Of a stretch of 64,000 nt of DNA, positions 1 through 10,589 are shown one piece after another. A program made the translations under genes and the position numbers. The notes under the pieces were generated by a model. The model worked only from the letters and a program-made list of their open reading frames with translations, searched no databases and was not told the origin of the DNA. Position 1 is the stretch's first letter; every line of letters begins with the position of its first letter. The stretch is from Coprinus comatus. Its lineage: Eukaryota; Basidiomycota; Agaricomycetes; Agaricales; Agaricaceae. The stretch lies in assembly GCA_034638255.1 (NCBI GenBank), contig JAWPGT010000009.1, positions 124,001 to 188,000 on the forward strand, in the 5' to 3' direction.

Positions 1-42
1 ATTTTTATATCAAGGTACTGAATCCGAGTTTATGTTGAACAG

Positions 43-577
43 CCGTTTGGGTCTCCTTCTATGTCTTCAATGATGTCTACGCCTATCAATCAATGGCGAT
101 ATACACCACCACCTACATCGGCTAGTGCACTACGTTGCAATAAACGTAAATGTAAGTATGATTCCCGAGCATCATATCCTGTTTTTGACCCATTTTCCCT
201 CTATAGTTGATGACCGGTTTGACCCATATCCAACTAGTAATAAGCGTAGGGCTGTATCCCCATCGTTAGCGATGCTAGGAGAAAACCAAAGGACACCTAT
301 TGGTCGAGGAAGCAATTCTCGGTTACCTATCTCTATGCCCATCAGTATACCAGGTTCTCAAGTCAATTCTGCTACATCTTCTCCCACTATTTCAGGCAAT
401 GGTTATCCGAGATTCTCGGTTGGTGTTGGTCAAATTTCATCTAGCCCAACTATGCGTGCGACTCTCGGTTTAGCTAGTCCAATATTGAGACCTATTATTA
501 GGAGGAGGCAGGATGGTGAGGAAAGAGAAGTTGAAGGTGCAGGTGAAGGTGTTCATAGTTTGTCTTTGGGTCATTAA
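43..577 (+). CDS. 3' end of an unrecognised Ser/Pro-rich protein (5' truncated)
   Basis: Two exons are supported: 43-151, after an AG acceptor at 41-42, and 207-577. The intron 152-206 starts GTAAGTATG and ends CTATAG. The join gives a Lys/Arg patch followed by DDRFDPYP, then a Ser/Pro-rich stretch, a short conserved-looking segment (SPTMRATLGLASPILRP) and an acidic tail before TAA at 575-577. The rest of the gene lies left of the window. The basic NKRK...NKRRAVSP context suggests a nuclear, phosphorylatable tail, but that is inference. I do not recognise the family and assign no function. Confidence 0.6.
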
Positions 578-1436
578 AAATGATAGAACCTTGTTCCGCG
601 CCATTATTGCATGTTTCCTCCCTAATATCAATGTAAGTTCTTCTCGGAACGTACTATACATTAATTATTCCAACCAATTAACTTAGGATAAATTCATTCA
701 GTATATTACATATTGTGCTTTGGCACATGTTGAAAGGGCTGTACGATCCTGGCTTATAACATTATGACACTATGATTTTTTCCCAGTTAACTTATGACGG
801 AAATGAGGACTATACTTATAACGATTAATGTCACGTGTGATTTTGGAGTTATGAGTGATTTTGAAGTTGTTGGAACTGTAGTGTGCGGTCATATATCCCT
901 ACCCTCTTTATCAATCACCACCGGCACCGCAAAACGAAGACTCATCTACTGGGTTGCCGGGTGTATATATCTGCCTCACCTCTTCCACGAGTCGACTTCA
1001 AAATCAACTACGCTTCATAGTGATTACAACCTCATTTTTTTTTGGAGCTCTTATCACATCCAAATTCTCTCTCTCTCTCTGTTTTCTCACATCGAGGGAT
1101 CGTATACACACGACTCGCACGTTTTTCATAACTTCTTTTTTTCATTATTGTTCCTTGTTCCTAAGAGTTATCTCTTCCTATCGTATCGGTGTGTCACATA
1201 AACCTCCGAAACAATCAACATCAAGAAGAAGAGGAAGAAGAAGAAGAAAAAACGCAACACATCCACGTTGTTAAGGCTCATTTAATTTAATTCACGGCAC
1301 ACAACGGCACAGAATATATACGACTCTTTACGACTCTTTCGGGTTTGTTGCACAGATACGGCTACGGATACAAAACACGTATATAAACCACTAAACTTTC
1401 GCTCTTGAAAGTTTTCTCTCTTTTTTTATTATCAGG
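578..1436. other. Intergenic region upstream of the NOP6-like gene
   Basis: No supported gene. The right half carries a TATATA element near 963, a CT-rich tract with a short (CT)n run near 1067-1080 and a purine-rich GAA/AGA tract near 1222-1250. These fit the core promoter and pyrimidine-rich leader of the downstream gene. Open frames here (794-1274) are low-complexity Ser/Phe/His peptides with no family resemblance. Confidence 0.55.
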
Positions 1437-2939
1437 ATGATCGAAGTTTCTTCTACCTCCTCTACGGTTGTTCTAACTCCTCATCCTACGGTATCCACAT
1501 CCACATCCGTATCCACACCCACACCCACACCAACATCCGTAACGACAGAACAAAAGTTGACAAAGAAACAAAAGAAAGCATTAGCTTTTCGTGATAAATC
1601 CAAAAAATCCGCTACCACTGCCGTTCAAGTTGAAGTAGAAGATGGAAGTAACAAATACACTTCAATGGAGGATATTCATGTCACTATCATGGAAAAGTCG
1701 AATAGCATTGGGAAAGAGGGCATTGAAATTGAAATGGGAAGATTGGAGGGAAAGAACGAGAAGAGTATCAGGGGAAGGAGTAAGGAGACAAGTAAGAGTG
1801 AGGAGGGGGTTGTTATTCGGAAGGAGGGAAAGGGAGAGGGAGAGAGTAAGAGTAAGAGTAAACGGAAATCAGGGAAGGAGGACGGATCTGAGGTGGTTCA
1901 GAAGGACAACAATCAACAGGCAGCAAAGAAACGAAAGAGGGATGAGTTGGATTTTGGTGAGGAAATGGAAGGTACCAAAGTTACGAAAACGAAAGGAAAA
2001 GGAAAAGGAAACGAACAAGGGGATGTTGGGAGGAGTGTTAAACGGAGGAAAGGAAAGGGAGAGGGCGAAGGAGAGGAAGTTGAGTCTGGATTGGATAAAG
2101 GAGAAAACGAAGACAAAAGCGGAGAAGAAGGGGAAGGCAAAAAAGAAGTAAAGGGAAGAGAAAATCAGAAACTCATTTTGTTCGTAGGTAAGCATCATTT
2201 ATTCATCGTTTTTTTCGTTTTAGCATTGGAGTACTAAGCTACCGTGTATAGGAAATCTCAAGTATACAACTTCCCTTGAGGCTATTAAAGCCCATTTTTC
2301 CGAATGCAGTATGTTTCCCTCCTTTTCGCTCTTTTCAAGGCGTTTTTTCTCTGATACAATTGCATTCTAGCTCCTACACCTCAAGTTCGCCTTCTAACAC
2401 CCAAACCATCTGCTGGTGGTAGACCAGTCAACAAATCTAAAGGATGTGCCTTCCTCGAATTTTCCAGTCGTACCGGTCTTCAACAAGCACTTAAACTTCA
2501 TCAATCGATGCTCGATGGTAGAATGATCAATGTAGAGCTAACAGCTGGCGGAGGCGGAAAAAGTGATAAGAGAATGGCGAAAGTTAGGGAGAGGAATAAG
2601 GAACTTCTTGGACAACGAGTAAGCATTGCCAATATCTAATGCACTTAATAATAAAAAACTCATAATTTCTTTTAGACCAGAAAAGCAGAAAAAGAAGAAA
2701 AGGTATCAAAGGATGGAACTTTACCTTCGAGACCTGATAGACCACAACGTTATTCGTCAACATCTGGTATCGACCAATCTACCGCACCTTCTGGTAGGAG
2801 GACATGGACTGTGGGTGATATTGCAGATGATGAGGTTCATCGTGGAGGAAAGAAACATCAAAAGGAGAAGACGCGAGGAGCTAGGAAATCGAGAGGGAAG
2901 GATTGGTCTTCTGGTGTCAATGCCATACCCGTTGGTTGA
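1437..2939 (+). CDS. NOP6: Nop6/RBM34-like nucleolar RNA-binding protein (one RRM)
   Basis: Four exons: 1437-2187, 2252-2308, 2371-2619, 2676-2939. The first ~245 residues are a low-complexity Lys/Glu/Gly-rich region with repeated basic patches, typical of nucleolar proteins. An RRM then starts with RNP2-like LFVGNL, created across the first intron, and continues to RNP1-like KGCAFLEF in exon 3. The Lys/Arg/Glu-rich tail ends VNAIPVG. Fungal Nop6 proteins bind pre-rRNA/snR57 and help 40S assembly. Domain order, and the RRM followed by a charged tail, match that family. The start at 1437 is the first ATG after a pyrimidine-rich leader. An RRM protein of another small-subunit biogenesis subfamily is possible. 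Confidence 0.8.
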
Positions 2940-3145
2940 TTTTCATTTGGTTTTTCTGTATATTGTGTGCATATGGTCATTCATTTGGACATGGAACTTG
3001 CGATTTTAGTGTTTTGTTTTAAATTTGCAGTAAAATGGTATTTTGGCAATCAATGCGCATGCTAATAGTAGTAAGGTCCATATCAATAAAAATGTAATAA
3101 TCCCGAGAAAAAACCATGTAAAGAACGAATAAGAGTTAAGCTGAA

Positions 3146-4478
3146 TTATGAAACTAGAATAAAGACAAGGAACTGCGGAAAAAGATATGAGTATACACAA
3201 AAATCAACCAATAAAGATACGACTTACGAAAACAATCAAAACTCCAAACATCTTTAACATTAGCATTCGATTGCTCATCATCCCTGCTAAATATTTTGAC
3301 AGCTCTCCATGAGCTGAATCTATGTTGCTTTCGATATCTAAAACGTTGTCGTCAATTCGCTGCACGGTTTCCCGCTGTTCGGCGACCATATTAGCCAATT
3401 GCGTAAAGATTTGGCCGAGTTCAGCAATTGTGGTTTCAATGGATTCGATAGCAGTAGAACGCTGTTGGATATAGGAGTCCTGTATGATCTGGTTAGTTGC
3501 GATGCAGTGCTTAAGGAAACCCATTTGCGAACCTGCTGTTCAACTAGTTGCATTTGCATGAATGCACCATTTGAACTACTTTGCTGTTCATCACCTTGTT
3601 CTGCGGAAGTCAGGTCAAGAGCTAGGACATCGCCATTAGGCGTTGCCCTGCCCTTTCCTTTAAAGTCTAGACGATTGTTTGTTCCATCACCCATAGGGTC
3701 ATTTCTAGAAGAGTTGTAAAGGACGGAATCTGAACCATGGATGAGCAAATAGTTTGGTCCATAAAGAGGAGAACGAACTTGAGGGTGTTTGAGACGCAGC
3801 TGCAGCAGTGTTATACATGAATTGCTCTGTTCGTGTTTTTGACTCTTTCATGTTCTATAATATAACTTAAGTACGGCAGCGACGGAGAATACGATGAGAC
3901 ATACCTGTGTTCTTAACTCTAAGACATCTTTAAATGCCACACTTGTACTGGCCAGCTTGCTTTGCAGCATCATGACCACATTTTGTGTATGCTCTTCCAG
4001 CTGCTTGCCCTCTGCCGACGATGAACCAGTGTTGTGCCGTTGCTTGACATAAGCCTGGAGACCAGCGATTTGCTTATTTATGTGGGCAATATCTTGCTTA
4101 ATTATGTAGGTAAGTTCCTGTAGCCGCAGTATGAGCTCGTCGTATTAGTTTTGCAGTTGTATGTAGACGCACGCTGATTTCCACTGGCCGATCGTCAAAG
4201 AGGGTCTTCCGTTTGGCAACTGAGTTAGGAATGTGGTCAATAATTTTTCAAGACTGTTCCAAGAGTTATAACGCACGTTGGCCAAGTTTATTGAGTTTGT
4301 GGGATGTCGAACTAATGTCCTTGCCGATAGCAGCGGCCATACGAGAGAACTCTGTTTTGGAACCTGTGCCATCCTTTGGGAGTAGACGTTGCTTGGACTC
4401 TGTGCCGCGTACTGCTGAGCGGTTTCGGATAGAGTCGACACATGCTTTAAACTCGTTCGTACGGTCCTGGACAGGCAT
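3146..4478 (-). CDS. SED5: Syntaxin-5-type t-SNARE Sed5
   Basis: Seven exons on the minus strand: 4478-4277, 4219-4173, 4117-3905, 3854-3779, 3729-3533, 3479-3228, 3172-3146. They sum to 1014 nt (337 aa). Recognisable parts: N-terminal VQDRTNEF motif (Sly1-binding type), three-helix Habc region, linker with DPMGDG and KGKGRA, Qa-SNARE motif from about residue 250 (QRSTAIESIE, ELGQIF, with the ionic-layer Gln), and one C-terminal membrane anchor split by the last intron. Sed5 is the Qa-SNARE for ER-Golgi and intra-Golgi fusion. An in-frame ATG at 4538 would add 20 residues; 4478 fits family N-termini better. Two of its introns begin GTTCG, an unusual donor. It shares an upstream region with the divergent glycerol-3-phosphate dehydrogenase gene. 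Confidence 0.93.
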
Positions 4479-4676
4479 AGGTGGAGATGGCAGAGGAGAG
4501 AAAGACGTTAACGTGGCGCACGTGATTGAGCGCGACACAATGGAGCACAGGTAAGGGGCTACAGGGCCTACACTGCAAGGGCGTCAAGCGACCAGTGAGG
4601 AGATAGAAGGGTTTGTATGTTGAATCGTTACGGTTTAACACACGCCTCGACCTCGTTACATCGTTCTTACTCACCC

Positions 4677-4683
4677 TATATAA
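4677..4683 (+). promoter_or_regulatory. TATA box of the glycerol-3-phosphate dehydrogenase gene
   Basis: TATATAA lies about 45 nt upstream of the ATG at 4728 and downstream of an earlier in-frame ATG at 4617. Its position argues that 4728 is the main start and that the upstream 37 codons are not normally translated. Confidence 0.45.
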
Positions 4684-4727
4684 CCAGAAAATACCGCCCC
4701 CTTTCTTCTCCCTTTCGTTCACTCACC

Positions 4728-6337
4728 ATGTATCATCCAAAACCTCAGCCTGCATCAGGCCCCTCCAAGGTCCTCATCTTTGGTGCTGGAAACTTCGGAT
4801 CTTGTCTTGCCTCTCATCTCGGAGACTCCCAACATGACGTATATATGTGGGCTAGAGAAGAGGCCATTGTTGTACATTTTAACAAATACCACCGCAATCC
4901 AGTGTACCTCAAGGACCATGCTTTTCCCCAGACAATTACTGCTATCGGGCCTGCTCTTCCTTCAAGAGAGTTTACAGAAGAAATGGACGTCTTACTTTTT
5001 GCTATCCCAACGCAATTCTTGAGGTGAGTTCTTGGCCTCGAATGCACCTTCAGCCCCTCACCTAACTACTAATCTATTAATCAGGGAAAATTTGCGCATT
5101 CTTCGTCCGAAGCTTAATATTGAAAAAATGCCACTCATGATATTTGTAAACAAGGGTATAGAAATTGGTTCTCATGCATTGACTTTGGAAATTATCGCAG
5201 ACACTTGCGGAGAGGAAATTGCAAAAGCGGCCACTTTTATTGTATGTCTGATCTTTTTTTGTCCCAACTCCAAAGCACGTGTATTAAATTTATCCTTCAG
5301 TCCGGACCTTCTTTCGCTAAAGAAGGTGAGCCGGTGGTATTCACACAGTTCCTTCAAGTGCTGATCGCCGTGTCCTAGTCGTAAACAGGCAACCTACCTC
5401 TGTCTCTGTAGCTTCCTTTACCGAAGCCGAGGCAGATAAAGCGGCCGCGCTCTTTCACCAGCCTCATTTTAGATGGTAGGTCTTGGTATTTTTGATTGAT
5501 TACCCTACAAAGACTGATGTTGTGTACAGCTACACCAATAGCGACCCTATAGGCATTGAACTCTCAGGTGCCCTGAAAAACGTGTATGCCATTGCTGCTG
5601 GAATGTCTGATGGTTTGGGCTTCCAGAACAACACTCGGGCTAGTTCGTAACATTTCGTTTTTTTCTCGAACCCTGGGGACAGCGCTCATTGTGCCACGCG
5701 TGTATAGTGATTATCACTAGGGGTCTCGCCGAACTGACATGCATTGGAACGGCGTACGGTGCTTCTCCGCTCACCTTCTTGGGCCTTGCCGGTGTTGGAG
5801 ATCTTTTCCTCACGTGCAGCTCGTCCAACAGTCGCAATTATACTGTAGGGTATAGACTAGGACAAGGCGAAACGTTGGAAGAGATTATGAAAACATTGGG
5901 CAGTGTTGCTGAAGGTGTTTCGACTACCAAGGGAGCAAAAACAATCATTGATGATCTCGGTGTTTCTGCCCCTATTGCAAACTGGTACGTTTGGAAAGCA
6001 ACCTCTTACGGACAATTGACTGAATGTAGCTACACTAGGTCTATGACGTATTGTATAATGGTGAGCGAAGGTTTCTCAAGCAGAGAGCACAGAAGTTAAT
6101 AAGTATATTTCACAGCAAAAGAGGCCCGTTTGGCGGTGCGCGAGCTTATGGAACTCCCGCCTTCAAGGGAATTGGAGCTTCCGCCGACTGCTGGGAGACC
6201 AGCTCGGCGGTTGATGCGGAAGCTGGGCCTGGAGGTTTCCGCCTCACCTGTGCCGATTGTACGTGTGTACCGATCAGGATACTGACAAATTTTATGCTGA
6301 AAATCATCTACAACAGGCCCTACAACCTAGCCTCTAA
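4728..6337 (+). CDS. gpsA-like: GpsA-type NAD(P)-dependent glycerol-3-phosphate dehydrogenase
   Basis: Exons: 4728-5023, 5085-5241, 5301-5325, 5379-5475, 5530-5642, 5708-5984, 6039-6060, 6116-6258, 6317-6337. It reduces dihydroxyacetone phosphate to glycerol-3-phosphate for glycerolipid and glycerol synthesis. Motifs: Rossmann loop [14 protein letters not shown], substrate region [18 protein letters not shown], then [18 protein letters not shown] and SRN, close to the end [17 protein letters not shown]. This is the bacterial GpsA pattern, not the yeast Gpd1 pattern. Joining exon 6 to exon 7 with GT..AG borders leaves the frame one base short: the sum is 1151 nt, and the VYDVLYN frame needs one more base. 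That implies a sequencing indel, a real mutation or a non-standard splice. One intron (5643-5707) begins GTTCG. An in-frame ATG at 4617 would add a basic, Ser/Tyr-rich leader resembling a mitochondrial presequence. Confidence 0.88.
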
Positions 6338-6624
6338 TCTAGTATCAACGTAGATTTTTGTATAATGTATGATGCTTCTGCTAATTCAATCTTGGGTTAA
6401 TGTGCGCGGATAGAGACATATGCGGGTGAAAGGTGATACGGCCGGAGCTGTCCCGGAATACGGAGTGACATAATCTGGCTGACAGCCAAGATCGATCTGG
6501 AAAGGCCCACGGTCGATTTTTTTTTTTATTTTTTGGTGAACTTTTCGGCTGTTTCACAAAACTTGTCGTTAGCCTTTGCTTCTCCATTCCCGACTCTTTT
6601 CCCAATCCCTGCCTCATCACCACC

Positions 6625-8824
6625 ATGGTCTCTGCCCTGTACAAGGCGTGCTCAGAGGGCAACCTCCAAGCTGTCCAGGATCTGCTCAACGACGTAAATG
6701 TCGCTGACATTGAGGCCCAAGGTCTGTCACACTCTTCACCTCCATCGCGCCTTCTCACACACCCCGGATTATCCTCCACAGACGAATCTGGCTCCACAGC
6801 ACTCATCGAGGCTGTAAAACTAGGCAACGTGGAGATCGTTCGCATCCTCCTCGACAAAGGTCCGCCAGCCTGTCTTTCTACGCGATTATATTCTGATTAG
6901 CTGGCAACACCAGGTGCCGATCCTTCCCATGCGTCCCCAAATGGGCCTCCAGAGCTCTTCACCACAGAACAGCCTATTCTGGATCTTCTCGCTCAGGCAA
7001 AAAGTGCTCAGCTCTCTGCTGCTACTCCCTACGTTCATGATGGACAGGATGATTCTCAGAAATCTTTCTATCCCCCACCTCCAGAAGCATATCCCTACTA
7101 CCCCGCCATGAACCCTCCCATCTCTGCAGAAGGTGCCATGTTCTACCCACCAATACCACCACCACCTCATCCCGGAATGGACGGAAGTCATTCGCCTGGA
7201 GGCATGAACAACCTCCCACCCCCAGAGATTGCCCGTTTCATCCCATGCAGATACTTCCCTGCCTGCCGCTATGGCCCGTCCTGTATTTTCGCCCACCCAC
7301 CCCAGGGCTACTTCCCACCTGGTGGTCCTCCCCCTGCCCAATATCCCCCATTCGACCCGCTGGCTGCTCCCCCTTATCCGCCTTCATATTACCCGCCTCC
7401 TGCATTCCAACAACCACACAGTCCTCACCCAATGGTGCCGCTATCCCCTCCACCTGCACCTCACATGGGTCATGGACGTTCACCATCTGAGGTCGTCTCA
7501 CCTGCTCAAGGCCCTTTCAGTCCCAATGGAGTGCCTATTCCTGTTTCTTATGGACCAATATCTCCTTCGGGATACCCACATCCCTCTCAGATGTCTGTAT
7601 CCATGCCCCTACCTCCCATCCCTCCTCACCATCACCAACTTCCTCCCCCTGGTCCTCAATCACCACCTTTCATTCAGGATGGAATGTATCCCCCAGCCCC
7701 CCTCATGCCAAATGGCAACATGAACTACTCTCCTGAAGCCGATGGTGTACCCAAACCTCAGCTTATTGAGGGATATGTTGGTATCCCACCTATGCACCGT
7801 GATGGCCCTGGGTATGGACGACGTGGTGGACGACGGAATTCATTCAACAGCCGCAAGCCTGTGTGCTTGTTTTTCCCCAGTGGCCGATGCAAAAATGGGT
7901 ATGTCGATCTTATTCCCTTCTTTGCCAACAGACCAAATGCGTCTTTTCTAACTTTTTTTGATCTGATCTCAGTGACGATTGCCGGTTCCCACACGTGATG
8001 CCTGATGCGAACGCCGCTCCCGCCCATGTACCTTACTATGCTGGCAGGGGAGGTGGACCAAGACAACCTCGTAGCCATGTGCCACCCGCCGTTAATGGAT
8101 CTACTGGCCTGGAAGAAAAACTCAGTCAGCTCAATGTTACTGATGTAAGGAGCTTGTCATACGCATTTGTATCATGTATTAATTACATCCATCTTAGGAA
8201 AACTCTGCCCAACAATCTACGGCTGCTACACAACATCCCACAGTAAACAGCGTTGAAGCATCAAAGTCTTCAAACACCAGCGACAATGGACAAGGACAAG
8301 CCAACGGGAACGCTGCTCCATCTAACGGTCGACCACGATTCCCTCAAAGCAGCAAGCATACCCACGGTTACAACCATCACCATACGAATAATAACCACCA
8401 TGGAAAGAATCAAAAGCAGTCGTTAAATGTGCCATCCAAGCAACGTGTTCCTGGTGATGACGAATTCCCAGTACTTGGAGGAGCTGTTACACCTCCCTCG
8501 AGGAGTCCTCTGAATACAAATGGACCTACCGCCGCCCAGATTTTGCAAGCACCCGCTCCCAAGAAGGAATCTGCAACTGCTACTCCCGCTACCCACACGC
8601 GGGAAGCCTCTCCCGTTCGTGCCCAATCGCCGTCATCTGAAGTCAAGGTTAGTATTCGATTACTATCATTATGAAAATGGGACTTACACCTTCACCAGGA
8701 CTCTTCCGTTAACAATAGTGCGCCTTCCGAGCCACCTGTAAAGAAGCTTCCAATCTCATTTGCAGCCGTAGCAACCGCAGCCGGAACCTCGGACGTCACA
8801 AAAGAGGTGTCAGTGTCTGCCTAA
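6625..8824 (+). CDS. Ankyrin-repeat and tandem CCCH zinc-finger protein
   Basis: Six exons: 6625-6721, 6782-6859, 6914-7898, 7973-8144, 8198-8647, 8699-8824, total 1908 nt (635 aa). Residues 1-70 form about two ankyrin-like repeats (ACSEGNLQAVQDLL; GSTALIEAVKLGNVEIVRILL). A long Pro/Tyr/His-rich disordered region follows. The first finger is C-x5-C-x5-C-x3-H (Cys170, Cys176, Cys182, His186). The second, completed across an intron, is C-x7-C-x5-C-x3-H (Cys376, Cys384, Cys390, His394). The Ser/Pro/Asn-rich tail has an ELNV-like LSQLNVTD segment. CCCH fingers usually bind AU-rich RNA, so a role in mRNA stability or translation is likely by family. No specific orthologue is recognised. Confidence 0.85.
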
Positions 8825-10589
8825 GACATAATATCTATCAAGTTAACTACACAAAACCCTGAGAAACTTGCAACCGGCTTCGTTTTGCCTTGTCGCTATC
8901 GATGCTTTGACATTTTACTATCCTATTTATTCTTCTCTGCTTCACCATCTTCATCACAAAACCCTCATCCGTTTCGAATCCTTCGCTCTGTGGTCATCCC
9001 TTCAAAAAGTCCCCTATCCATTGATCTCATGGACATGGACATGGACATGAACTATCTGTTGTCTTTTTTTGCTTCCCGGTTTACTTCCGCCCTCCGGTTT
9101 TCGTTCTCTTTACGATTGATTATGACGAGGCCGGACTATGCGTCTAGCAATCGTACAACTCTTTTCTGTTCCACATCCCCGCATACACATACACATAAAC
9201 AGTTTCTTTTTTCCCTATTTTGGTTTGACCGGGTTTTCCCTGCGATTTTGGGCCTTCTGACTCTTGATATGCATATATATTGTGTCTTTCTTCATTCCAT
9301 GTGTATTTTCTTCCATATCCCTCTTTTTCTCTTCTGGTCATTCTCTCTGTCTGTCTGTCTGTCTGTCTGTCTTTCCTGGTGTGCTCATCTTCTTTTTACT
9401 ACCTACTTCCTCTGATCCGAAAGTATTACTATTACACTACTGCACGCATTCCCTTTGTTGTCGTCTATTAACACAGTACATTTATACGTACATACACAAC
9501 CACCACCCCGCTCTCTCTATCTCTATTTCTCTATCTCACTATTTTCTTTCCTCTCTCTCTCTGTCTCTCTCTCTTATACAACCTAGTACTATCACATTGG
9601 CATAAAAACACATCCAACACATTCTCTTTTTTGATTTTGTCTCTCTTTTCTCTTATTACTTTTCTTTATGACTTCTTCTACTATGCCTTGTTTATATTGC
9701 CCTTCTTTTTTTTAAAACTCTTACTTTGCTTCTGACACGTAGAGTATAACCAATACTACGTAGAGCTTGAGATCTAATTGATCTCTTTTTTACTACCATG
9801 TCTGCTGACACCCAATTATAGTTTACACCATGCTACGCTGTTGTTTAGAAGCAGCAGTTGCCTGCTGCTCTGACCATAACACGTACTAAAGCCATAATCC
9901 CACTCACATGCACAACATTTTTTTTTTGGTATACATGAAAATTACATAAGAGTTATTTGAATGTCGAGTGTTGAATATTTGAATGCTACAGTTGATTAGT
10001 TTGATGTAAGTGTCGTGTTTTATATCAATAGTAAAGACAATGGTATCACCAGGATATGAATCGAAAGGCGTTGGAATAGGAAAACTCCTTCGGCGGTGAT
10101 TAAAACTTCCCCATAACCTTTAGTTATTCCAGATACTACATATATGTTCCACTAACCCGGACCGTGCATCGTACATGGTGTCCATCACATATGCTTTTGA
10201 TCTTCCTTTCTATGAGCATTCAAGCAGATCGTTATTTTGTTAGCGTTCAGATAAAAAAAACAATCTCCGTCGAATGAGGGAATAGTGCAACACACACACA
10301 CACATACACTAAATAGAGCATGACTGAGGTATCCTCGAAGGTCTTCAATCGAATCGACAATAATACTAATACTCCCACCAGTTTTCAAAGCTTCAAGTTT
10401 CGAGAAACGTGGACTTTACATCAGGTCTACATCGCATCCAACTACGCTGCCAATGTCTATTATTAATAGCGTTGATATAATAGTAGTAGTGACACAGGTC
10501 ACACCCCCCTTGGCCCCATGTGTGTGTTCTAGGTCGACGACTACATAACAGACACGGTTTCACAACAAGAAGATCCAACAACTTTCTCT
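8825..10589. other. Long gene-poor T/CT-rich region
   Basis: About 1.75 kb with no supported gene. The left part is strongly T- and CT-rich and probably the long 3' UTR of the zinc-finger gene. It holds a (CTGT)n microsatellite near 9347 and CT runs near 9540-9575. The right part (about 10130-10580) is more balanced, with an (AC)n run near 10291, and would contain the promoter of the kinase gene. Confidence 0.5.
9347..9372. repeat. (CTGT)n microsatellite
   Basis: Six perfect CTGT units followed by CT, in non-coding T-rich DNA downstream of the zinc-finger gene. Confidence 0.9.

Noticed and set aside
1869..2198. Minus-strand Phe/Ser/Leu-rich frames
   Set aside because: These are shadows of the Lys/Glu-rich NOP6 N-terminal region.
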